Shown here in pieces: positions 23,951 through 34,410 of a DNA stretch of 64,000 nucleotides. The stretch is taken from positions 51,756,012 through 51,820,011 of the forward strand of contig CM059971.1 in NCBI GenBank assembly GCA_030490835.1, given 5' to 3'. The stretch comes from Annona cherimola (Eukaryota; Streptophyta; Magnoliopsida; Magnoliales; Annonaceae). The notes below the pieces were generated by a model. That model worked only from the letters and a program-made list of their open reading frames with translations, had not been told where the DNA came from and made no database searches. Both the position numbers and the translations under genes were made by a program. The first letter of the stretch is position 1, and the number at the start of each line of letters is the position of its first letter.

Positions 23951-25515
23951 TGACGAGCTGCGTATATGTCAATTAAAATGCTCACTTTTAACGCAAGTAT
24001 ACATGACGAATCAAGTAATAAAGAGTGAGTAGAGTATCGTTCCCATGAGGAATTTTTTAACCGGAATTATTAATTAGTTTAACTGCTTTCGGCAGGTAAA
24101 AAATTCTGAGTTTTTGAATTTAAACTAAAGTTAACAAATGCAATAAGAAATCAAAATAGAGTCCACGGAATCGCTGGAATACTATAAACGAGTTTAACAA
24201 TCAGGGATAGTAGATAGATAGCTCGGAATTCTTGAATCTAAATTATATTGCATTGGTTCTTTTTCATTAGATTGTGCATGGATTTACTAGTCCAAGTTCA
24301 ATAATCTTTATATATGTCTTCCAACATTATATAAAGCTAATTACACCCTATTCAATTGCTACGTTCCTATGCCATTAAATAAAGTGAAATTGATAAATTC
24401 ATAACCTGGTCATTGACTACATAGGGTTTAACGGTATATTTTTATCCATTAAACAGCTCCCCTTAACAAAGAGGAAACCTATGCCCTACATACGGATCTA
24501 GCAGAGATTTTCCTTTTTCAAGGATGAATCAAGAAATTAAATCATCTTACAAAGGTAGCTAATCTTGTTAAAAGCATTAAACCACATGTGTAAGGGTAAA
24601 TCATACACGATCATATAGAAAATCAAATATTCATTCCTAAAACTCAAAGAACCAGTACAATATAATTAGATATCAATTCATCCAAACTATCAATTTAAAG
24701 GAAGTTTAGTTCAAAGACATGATATAAAAATCCTTTACATCCATCATGAAAGTATTTAGAAAAATAGAAAGATAAAGAGAAAACTGGTTTTCCGGAGGTT
24801 TCCACCAATGGGGTTGAATCTTCTCTTCAATCCGTGTTTCAATCGAGTTTTAGTCCTTCTCTGGATGTTTATTCCACTTCTAGGCTCTCTTCCTCGCGCG
24901 CAAACTCTGGATTTCTATTTATAAAGTGGATTTGCACAGCACACGTACTGAAGTCCGTGCGTACGGATGCGTAGTGGCGCCTAGGTGCCAACTCCCTGGA
25001 TGCTTCATGACTTGGGAAATCTCCTGGAACACCTGTGATCATGTACTGGTGCCTAGGCGCCCCAAGCCTGCGCCTAGCCACCAACTCCTTGGAAGCTATC
25101 GTGACTTGTGACCTAAAAATCGTTCTGGACTTGTCTGCATGTTGGTGAAGTGGCGCCTAGGCGTCAACTCCCTGGAAGCAATTGGTTGCTGGATTGTGTT
25201 GGAGTTTTGGCAAGGGCATGTAGGTTGGCGCCTGGGCGCCATCCACATGCCTCGTGACTTGGTTCTGATCTGCATCTGCTGCACCCGAATTGCTTGTAAT
25301 TCGCCCGTCCTTCCTGTAAAAATTACATAAACTAAATAAATGGATTAAAAAGGCCTAATTTATGCTAAAAATGCATAAAAAGTAAATAATGCTCCTAAAA
25401 TGCAAAGCGAGTGAAAATTAAGCTAAATGGATGCAAACTATGCCTAATCTCTTGGACTAACGCACAAATATAGTCTGAAATGGGCCATGATAACTCGTAT
25501 TTTTACAAGTTATCA
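23951..25515 (-). mobile_element. Solo Athila-type LTR
   Basis: Reverse complement of the family at 6827-8310: starts TGACGAGCTGCGTATATG and ends with the terminal hairpin, here with one mismatch (ACAAGTTATCA). Flanks are TATAC and TATAT, a 5-bp duplication with one change. Several copies of the GGCGCCTAGGCGCC palindrome lie at 24975-25245. Confidence 0.87.
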
Positions 25516-26316
25516 TATATCATGAAAAAAATATGAAACATTGTACCCATCACGAGTATATCATGAATAAATGCGATGCATTATTATCCTTATAAAACAT
25601 GAACATCATGTAATGGTACGCTAGCTAGGCGATCATCCGTCATCTTTTTCCCATCTCAGGGAGAGCACCGCCGGCCTTTGGCTTATCTTAACGACTTGGT
25701 CACAATAAAGGAGGACAATCGGTCCGCTTACACCTTTAAAGTGGACCTAGTACCTCGAGCACCATGAATTTAGTCATAAACATGAACATGAATATGATCA
25801 TAAACATACTAGCATGGTTTTCATAAGTAAGCATTGAACCATAATTTCTCAATAACATTTAATAAATCATTAGATAAACCATTTGCCAAATTAAAACAAC
25901 ATGTTGGTATGATCATCCTTAAATAATTCCAAAAGAAATTACACATTCATTTGGAAGATAATTCAAAACATTTAAATAGCAATTTGCAATCATATTTTCA
26001 TAATTTTGAGAAAGAAAGTTTTAGAAATTTACTTGCTTACCTGAATTACTTCAACTTTCATCGTCAACTTTCTCTTTGCCTTTGCCTATACACATAAGAA
26101 TGACATCGCATTCATACATATAATCTTATATGCTTGCACATAATCTAGTTTTCCAACCTACATGATTTCCATTAACTCACATAACTCACTTGTTTTTCAA
26201 GTTGGGTGTTTATACACAACAACATAACTTGTGCACCATCTCATCCATTCTTTTCATTTTTAATACCCTTATTTAGGGTAAACTTTCAAACATATTATAA
26301 CCTTTTATTTAACTCA

Positions 26317-26341
26317 GGGGTTGTTTGGGAATCGTTAAAAC
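26317..26341 (+). repeat. Harbinger left terminal inverted repeat
   Basis: Begins GGGGTTGTTTGGGAATCG and continues to TTAAAAC. It pairs with 37462-37486 with one mismatch at position 4. Confidence 0.92.
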
Positions 26342-29300
26342 TCTAGTGCTCTTTTAAAACTTTACACGATGCAGGGGTGTCAGGGCAAAAAATGTCTAGT
26401 CATCTCTGCGCGCCTTCTATCAAATGGCCGTCGTACGAGCAATGGGAAAGGCGTCGTGGGATGCAAGAAAATGGCAGAGAGAGTCGTGCGACGCTAGGGT
26501 TTCACCGTTCTTATCCTCGCAAGCTGTTGTCGCCTTCATCATCAGCAGCACCGTCCAGAAGCATATGCATTTGGGAACCCCAAACCATACTCGAAAATGC
26601 CAAGGGGCTCCTAGAATCGGCGCCTTCCGAGCTTGCCGGCGAAAGAGAACAGAGTCATCATCTTCCATCCTGCGTTCCAACCAGCCTTCAACACCTCCCA
26701 AGCCGCTGCAATCAGAGCCCTCCGTCAGTTCCCCCTACAAACCGGAACGTCATCGTTGATTTGAAAACAGACCATAGGTAACATCTTCTTCTCTGTATGC
26801 ACACCCAAATCTAGTCGGGTCCCCACCGCAGTCCAACAATGGTGTTTTTGGCTTATAAGTTGTTTCGATTTGCCTTAGAAATCGTTGTCCTTAATGACAT
26901 GGTCGTGATGCCGTGGATTGTTGAGACGAGGAAAGGATATTTTCTTGAGACGTTATTGTCGGGCAAGGAGAGATGGCTGAAGAAGGAGCCGTGATCAGTT
27001 GCCACACCATTGATTCGTGGAATGAGCAGCTGCAATTAGCCAATTGCTCCCACAAACTGGCTTCTTCTTATCATTTTTTTTCGCTGCCCAAGACCGGTTC
27101 CTTCACCAACCCCATGCCAACCCCAACCCCCCACCCTTAAATTAGTCGTCTTTCTTTCCGGTCATGTTCATTGCATGTTATTTTGATACATGCCATAAGG
27201 AATATTATTGTTTGATTTGTTGGTCATGTGGATTTTAATCGTGGGATTGCATTGCGTTGCTTTTCATTTTCTCTAGGACTGCCGAGGAATTTCATTTCAA
27301 TGTTAATGAAAATAGAATTTCTTTTGTTTGTCAATCTGAATCCTGCTATTTTCCCCCTTCCCTTGTTCGCTAGGATTCCATTTTTCGCTCATGTCGTAAT
27401 GTTGGGTTCTCATTGCCAATTTTTCAAAATTTTTGTGGTCTTTTAATTCCCAAATACACCCTTAGGCCTTGTTACTTTAGGTGCAGGATGTCTTCTTCGT
27501 AATGTGTAGAAGAAGGACCTAGGAACTGTCATTATATGCTAGATATCACAATTGATTGATTAATAGTTACACCAATAGGAGGCCTCATGATACCAAGCTT
27601 TGATTTAGGATCTGTTTTTCTCCCTTTTTAATTGATGTGATATTTAACTACCTAAACAGTTATACTTTTTCCTTATTTTTACCTATGTTTGAAATTCAAC
27701 CATTACCTTCGGTCTTTTCATTTAAGAAAATTATCTATTTCTGTTCATTACTTGGCTAATGAAGTTAGTTTATTATGTCTTTGGGATGATGTTCCATTTG
27801 TGAATGCATATTGCTTGAAAAGGTAAATTATGTTATCATAGATTTATATTCACTAAGGGTGAGATTCGCTAAGTTACATTGTTGTTGTGTTTTTATTCTA
27901 TACATATGGTAGTAACTTTCTGTTCTAAAGTTTTCTCATAATGTATGCCAGAGTAAATTATGTTAGCAGCTAGTCTCCCTTGCAAGTCTGTATTATCTAT
28001 TGACTATTTTATTTAGTAATGCAAACAAGAATGTAGATGTGTATGTAGATGTATACACCCAAATGCAATTTGTTTGCACTTCCTCATTGAAATTTGGTAT
28101 TTTAGTCGACGTTGGTTTGCGGTGCTCAAAGTTGCCTCAATGGTTGAATGGGGTAGAAGCATTTAGATGCTGGTGATTTTTTCTTCATGGAGTCCATTAA
28201 AAATCAGAATTATTACATTACATACTTTCAAGGTATGGAAATGACTTTCTAATCCTTGGTGGATCTCTGCACCCAACATCATTTGTGTCAAGTTTGCTTC
28301 AATATCCTATAACTAATCAAGAATTTACCACTATAGGAGCCATTTGCAGTTAAGACTACCCATATCCTATAGCATATAGATGAACAATGATTTTAAAATA
28401 GCCAGTGTCTACCTAGTTTAACCTGTAATGATGGATTTTGGGCTATGTGGTCCAAGGTTGAATTCCTAGCTCTGTTTCTTATGAAGAGAAAAAATGCTAA
28501 CAAAATAGATTTATGATGTATCATAAATTAAGCACTAAATAGAATTGCAACGGAGTAGAATGTGGACTATTAATTCCTTTTTCAGAAATTTGGAGAAAAG
28601 GTTGGACATGGCTTGTTCCTGTATGTAATTTGGAGTATGACAAAATAATCATGGAAAATTAAAATTTCTTGTTGGGTGGACTTTTAAGTTGCTGGAGATT
28701 CTTGGGCTGCATTATATTTTTCTTCCATTATAAGTTGAATGCTCCACTTCCTTTTATGCTTTTACCTAGTGGGATTAAGGCTGAAAGTTTTGTTAATGGT
28801 ACTCTTACTCCATAAATTAAGATGGATGCTCCACTTTCCACTTCTAGAATCCTGGTTTTCCTCCCATATTTAGCATACGCCATCTGAAAATTATATTCTT
28901 TATGTAACATGCTCAGTTCCATCATGGGTGTGATTATGCACCTTGCAGTCAGCAAATTATATTCTTTACATGAACTATTCATGGATTACAGAATATGTAG
29001 GGATGATGTTCCGTGTGTGGGCCGAATCACTCCACATCCCTCCCCTTTTTCGTATGTTCTATAGTGTCTAATCACACTTTTTTAAAATTTTTATTCTATA
29101 TTTTTTTCATCCACAGACTGTTTACAAATTTAAGCTATGAGATCTGATGTTATGTTAGGGAAGTTTGCCTTCAATGCACTGCATGTATGAAAAAGTAAAT
29201 CACATCACATTCTTATCACATCATTTTAGTCTCCATAATTTTTCATCATAAGTTTTTTCCGATTCCCAACCACACCACATATATTGACATGTCTTCGTCC

Positions 29301-29565
29301 CATAGACTATAACAGTGTCCAAAGATGTCATCATCTTTAACACATGTTAATACACACAAAGATGATATCAGATCCAACGCTATTTTAGAAATTATGCAAC
29401 GACATAGGGCTTACATTGTATTCTGCTTTGCCACGTTAATAGCCTAGGAGGAGGAGGTTGAAATTAGTTCAGAGTTCACAAATTGTGACTTAGCAATCCA
29501 ACGAGAGTTATTCATGTATTCTATGGTCCGTGGGTGAGATAGGAGAAGCATATCACAAGTTCGAA
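26342..29565. other. Harbinger 5' region, no gene recognised
   Basis: About 3.2 kb. The stretch 26400-26760 is GC-richer than its surroundings and holds overlapping ORFs on both strands (for example 26377-26781, plus), none of which I recognise. It may be a leader, a captured fragment or chance. The rest is AT-rich without convincing coding sequence. Confidence 0.5.
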
Positions 29566-30647
29566 TGAGCACTTATGCATTCAACCAACTGTGCGATCTT
29601 GTGAAAAAACAAAGGCTTGTTACAATCAACCAGATACTTAATAGTGGATGAGCAGATGACTATGTTCTGCACACATTATCACATAATGTATGGAATAGAT
29701 CTGTTGATATGTACTTCTATAGATCTGGTGAGACGGTACATCGTCATTTCCATAGGTGTCTTCGAGCAGTTCTCGGGCTACACGAGGATTGTGTCTCCGG
29801 CCCTGGCAATGAAACTCATCCTAAGATTAACTTCGACCCGACTCTATCACCTTATTTTCAGGTATGCTTCGTTAATTAGTTTCCTGTTCCTAAACTTCAA
29901 AGCTTTAACAACTCCACAATATTTGGTAGGGGTGTGTTGGAGCTATCGATGGTACTCATATTCTTGTCCTACCTCCCTCTGATAATGCACTTGCTTGTAG
30001 AAACCATCATGGCAATCCTAGCAAAATGTTATGGCAGTCTATGACTTCAATATGAAGTTCACATACATTTTAACTGGTTGGGAAGGCAGTGCACATGACG
30101 CAAAAGTCCTTCAAGCTGCACTGGATTGGTCAGCCAACTGTTTTACAATACCAGAAGGTAAAATATAATCCTCCTCCATTAGCATCTAATTTCCATCATA
30201 TTAGGACACGAACGACTTGATATTGAGTGGACAATTTTCCTAGGTCGGTACTACTTGGTTGATGCTGGTTATGCCCACATTTCCGGTTTCATGTCACCGT
30301 ATAAAGGTGTTTCGTACCACATGAGTAACTATGGGCATGGTAGGATACCAAATAATGCCTAAGAATTGTTCAATTTTCATCACGTGCGCTTGCGCACAAC
30401 CATTGAGAGACTTTTCGCAATATGGAAGAAGAGGTTCCCAGTACTTCAAGTGGCCACTACGTATCCATATAAGGTTCAAGTGCAAATTGTAATCACAAGT
30501 GCGATTCTCCATAATTACATTACCATTGTGGATGGCCCAGAACTTCCACGATTCATAGATGACGAACCACTCCTAGCCGCGGACGACGTCATTGACGTTG
30601 AGGATGAAGAAGAGGAGCAACAAATATTGATTAGGGGGTGTCTATAG
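29566..30647 (+). pseudogene. PIF/Harbinger DDE transposase (HARBI1-like), frameshifted
   Basis: The N-terminal helical region (FNQLCDLVKKQ, DEQMTMF, RSGETVHRHFHRCLRAVLGL) is followed by the nuclease. First catalytic aspartate in CVGAIDGTHI, second in YYLVDAGYAHISGF, glutamate in RTTIERLFAIWKKRFP, then ILHNYI and an acidic tail ending at 30645-30647. Two introns fit GT-AG: 29862-29930 and 30158-30243. Frameshifts occur near 29605, 29670 and 30015, and one in-frame stop at about 30360. The enzyme would cut the terminal repeats. All three DDE positions survive, so decay is moderate. Confidence 0.88.
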
Positions 30648-30923
30648 CAGCCCAGAATGCTTGGAAGGAAAAAAGGAATGAGAAAGCGGCTAATATGTGA
30701 GCACATGTAAACTATGATTACCTTAAATGTGTATTCAGCCCTCCATTAGTGTGGACTATTGTTCTAATGTTCCATTTTGTGTTAACTGGAATATTACTGC
30801 AGTTATTTCCTCTGATAAATGTTTTGTAAATTACTATACTTGTCTCTTTGCATCTCTATACTTGTCTTTTTTTATCACAAGTATTGTTCTACATTTTAAA
30901 GTTGATTTGCATAAGTGAGACAT

Positions 30924-31838
30924 ATGGATCACATGTTCAATGTATTTATCAGTGGCCACCAACCTGTTGATGAGAGTACTCCCCAAAATGTGGCTGGTCC
31001 ATCCTCATTGAGGAGGAGGCATCAGTAGACAAAGTTGCAGGATAGGAAATTAGTCAAGATATTACTTCATAATCTGCACACTCGAACCATTGAAGTGAAT
31101 AAGATAAAGGATGTTATGTACCAAGTAATTGCACAGGAGTTGTCCCATGTATTCTCTACCAGTATCACACCCCAGAACGTGAGGAACATGATGGGGTGGA
31201 TACATGATGAAAACAGGTTCGATGGACTCCCATAAGTCTAGAGTGCGCTCATTCAGGTATAACACTACTTTGCTCTCAATTTGCAATATTGCGACATGTC
31301 TTATTACTCTGATTGTTTGGATATTACCTTTTTGGACTTGTTAACACTTTCCATAGTTCATGACTATATGCAGCAAAATAAAAAGTTTAAAAGTCTACAG
31401 AAGCCTCAACATCTAAGCTACGATGACCTACACGAGTTATTTAGGGGGAACCATGCGACAGGTGCATATATGGGTACTTTCGAGGTCCCTTATCAGAGTG
31501 AGGCCCCCCCCCACGAAGAAGATGACGGATCTGAGGATGATATTAGTATGGAGACATTGCCAAGCTAGATGCCTGAAATTGGATCTTCATGTCAATCGAA
31601 CAGACGATGGTCATCGGAGACTCCTATAGGTAATTCTTCTGGTAATTCGTTAAGGCAAAGAGCACAATCCTCGGCGCGCAGAAGACCCAAATCACAAGCC
31701 TCACATCTTAGAACCGAAATGGAGGATGTTCTTACGCAACCTACACCAGTTACCGATAAGAAGGAGTGGACGCAAGATTATTGTTCTGTATTTTCCTTAT
31801 CGAGATCGATGTCTATCTCAGGTCGTCTACTCGGGTAG
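30924..31838 (+). pseudogene. Myb/SANT-like DNA-binding ORF of the Harbinger element
   Basis: The first reading (ATG at 30924) is cut by a TAG at 31026-31028. The DNA-binding-like helices follow (DRKLVKILLHNLHTR, ITPQNVRNMMGWIHDE). A GT-AG intron at 31257-31356 leads to QQNKKFKSLQ, LSYDDLHELFRGNHATGAY and an acidic segment ending at 31568. A further open stretch runs to 31838. Harbinger elements carry a Myb/SANT-like partner that binds the ends and brings transposase to the nucleus. The order transposase then Myb on one strand fits. Identification rests on pattern, without a search. Confidence 0.7.
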
Positions 31839-32202
31839 GCAATGTGTTATTTTGATAAACATCCACACGTGGCAATGCAATTTGTACGTGCAGACGAGGA
31901 AGGGCGAAGGGACTATTTGGACTACATTTTCTCTTCTACTTGAGTTGATGTTTGCCAACCGTTATTTGAGTTGATTATCATATTAGGGACTATTTGAACA
32001 TTTATGTAGCAGACTATCTCCTTCCTCCGTTGATGCTATTGGACTTTGTGTTAAAGATTTTATGTATGGATTCTGTTAAACTATGTGTTCATTAGTATTG
32101 GTAGTTATGGACTTAAATTTGTTTCAAACTATTAGACTATTTTAATGAATCTGGTGTTGAACTCTACAATGATTGTGCATGTTGACGTATTTTCAGGTGA
32201 AG

Positions 32203-32494
32203 ATGGTGCAGTCATACGTAGTGTTCTCTGGTCGCTTGCTGGCGTGTACTTATCATGGCTGGAAGCACATACCCAAGTTAATGGATTCAAAAGAGCTTGT
32301 TACCAAGCTTTCAGCAATACAGGAGAAGCTGAAGCTGCATGGCAGAATTATAATAGAAGGGGTGAAACGAAAAAAGTTATGGTCATAAATATATGTGACT
32401 GCGTGAGATGTTGCAGTAACTCTGACAAAGTAGTGATCAATCTATGCGATTGCAAGGCATGTGGCAAATCACCACGTGTAAATGCTTCCAAATA
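32203..32494 (+). pseudogene. Viroplasmin / RNase H1 N-terminal-like module
   Basis: ATG at 32203 opens MVQSYVVFSGR. A +1 shift near 32237 leads to GVYLSWLEAHTQVNGFKRAC, then YQAFSNTGEAEAAW. The pattern YVVF-GR-PGVY-SW...V-GF...YK-F-T--EAE is that of the domain shared by eukaryotic RNase H1 N-termini and caulimovirus translation transactivators. It binds RNA/DNA hybrids in RNase H1. A cysteine-containing tail (DCVRCCSNSDK) follows. It lies after a TTTTCAG acceptor-like site at 32190-32196, so it may be a 3' exon of the upstream gene. It looks like a plant-type copy; no other viral domains are near. Confidence 0.62.
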
Positions 32495-32499
32495 GAGCA

Positions 32500-33129
32500 T
32501 AAGATATAGACTTCCGCTCTATATAGACATTAGAGTGAACACTAATTTCAGTATGTCGTTTGCTATGAGACTTAATTAATGTTAAAAATATAGTTTTTTG
32601 TTGGTAGTAATGGACTCGTGGACCTACAATGATGTTCCATCTGTCTGACGTGTGTGGTTGATCACCCTGAGCACACATCTACTTTTGCAAGTTAGGATTT
32701 TGGTTGAGAGACAGCTTGACAATCCGTCGTCTGTCGGGCCCTTGGCTGCTACGAATGTACCCCACTTGGTTGCCATTGCATAGCATCCGGCTTTAATTAG
32801 AGTTTAGCGTACGTAAAAATATCCTTCGAACTGAGGGTAAGGGTAATAACCTTGAGTTTTGTTGAATATTTTAGATGCGCTTATATAGTTTGAAATATTC
32901 GAAATCACTGTTATGTAGATAGAGGCGATGTTGGGTGGTCTGGTCCCTTGTTTAATTCATAAAATAATTCATGATTGGACGGGCATGCGTTGTGGACTGT
33001 ATTTTTAGTAAATGAAACGGATGGACACCTGTTTAGAAAAAGGCTTTAAACTTGTTCATGTACTCATTAAAAAGTTAAAGTTTATTTTGCTGCATTATTC
33101 TATGTTTTGCTAACTTCCTAAAACACGCA
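32500..33129. other. Harbinger interior, no gene seen
   Basis: AT-rich. A stretch at 32604-32645 (GGTAGTAATGGACT, CCTACAATGATGTT) recurs at 33451-33485, so the two sites flank the MITE-like piece as a direct repeat. Nothing else supported. Confidence 0.5.
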
Positions 33130-33132
33130 CTA

Positions 33133-33434
33133 AGGATATGTTTAGTTATACTAAAAATTTTCCAATTTTAAACTTTTCGCAATTTGCAACTAACTTATTT
33201 TTTAATGATTCCTTTATATATCTTTTTATACAACTATCATATTTTCAATCATTTATATACTACTAGCCTATTTATTTTGCCAACATTTAAAAAAACTAAC
33301 TTATATATTTTGACTTTACTCTTTTTATTCTTCATCATTATTCATATTATATTATTATATATCATTTTAAAAACTTTTACGCTAAAAACTTTTTATCAAA
33401 AATTTTTATAATTTCTCAAATTCATTTTAAAGTA
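33133..33434. mobile_element. Harbinger-type MITE-like sequence
   Basis: An AT-rich segment resembling the MITEs at 52392 and 58939, with a left end near GGATATGTTTAGTTATAC, an internal ATTTTAAAAACTTTTACG block and weak terminal complementarity. TAA flanks are possible. Exact ends are uncertain. Confidence 0.5.
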
Positions 33435-33961
33435 AGACATTAATTAAGTTGGTAGTAATGGACTTATGTACCTACAATGATGTTGTGTCAGGTTGACAAT
33501 TGTCTATCTTAATTTAACAATATTGCACATTACCAATTTCCATCCAGCTGTTTAATTACTACCCAATCATACTGTCATTGAGATACGACGAGTTAGGGGG
33601 TATACTACATATATTTATTGAACAATATTCATTTTTATTAAGTGATCTTTTTTCATGTAATTTCAAGTTCACAAGTTCGAATCCTTATTTTTACTATTTT
33701 CAGAAATAATTTTAGATACATCTACTGCAGTTACTTATCTAACAATTACTTCAATGAGTTCAACCGTAGTGCCTTGTTAATTGGGGGTCCTAGCCGGGCT
33801 GCTTTTCTATTAATTTGTTAGGAAGAAAAGTTTAATAAATAAATTATTATGAAGACATTGTCTTTAATAATTAAATTGAAATGAGCAATGATCCCATTGC
33901 ATTATGGCCGCATGGGACTCCCCATGAATCGGGTCGTGGGACATTTTTCAATAGTCTTTTT

Positions 33962-34245
33962 GGGTTCCGATTTAATGCACCCGAGTCCACTTCAGCTTCA
34001 GTGCACCCGGGTGCATTAAACCCATTTTAATCATTCTTTTTTTTACTCAATTTTTTTATGCAAGTGTTAATCTAAGTATATTTAACATGTGTATCAATTT
34101 TTACTATTTTTGGATGATTTTATATATTTATTTTTTATTTTTGAAAATCAGTGGCATCTTAGTAATTTTAAATTACCTAAAATGTCATTGATTTTCAAAA
34201 AATCAAAAAACAATATCTAAAATACTCCAAAAATGGTAAAAATTG

Positions 34246-34301
<56 letters not shown>

Positions 34302-34410
34302 AATACACTTAGATTAACACTTGTAAAAAAAATTTCAAAAAAATATAAAATGGGTTAATGCACCCGGTGCGCTAAAGCTAAGTGAACCTGGGTACATTAA
34401 AACGGATCCT
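33962..34410. mobile_element. Fold-back (near-complete inverted repeat) element
   Basis: The left arm, starting GGGTTCCGATTTAATGCACC, pairs with the reverse complement of the right end. Pairing continues inward for about 200 bp per arm, with a centre near 34186. The right arm carries a TA/TG microsatellite. No ORF. A clear target duplication was not found. Confidence 0.8.
34246..34299 (+). repeat. (TA)n(TG)n microsatellite
   Basis: An uninterrupted TA run to 34264 followed by TG to 34299, inside the right arm of the fold-back element. Confidence 0.95.

Noticed and set aside
26377..26781. 134-residue plus-strand ORF as a host gene
   Set aside because: No recognisable domain, and overlapping ORFs of similar length exist on the other strand.
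32203..32494. An integrated caulimovirus as source of the viroplasmin-like module
   Set aside because: No movement protein, coat or viral reverse transcriptase nearby; the pattern suits the plant RNase H1 N-terminal domain and lies inside a Harbinger element.
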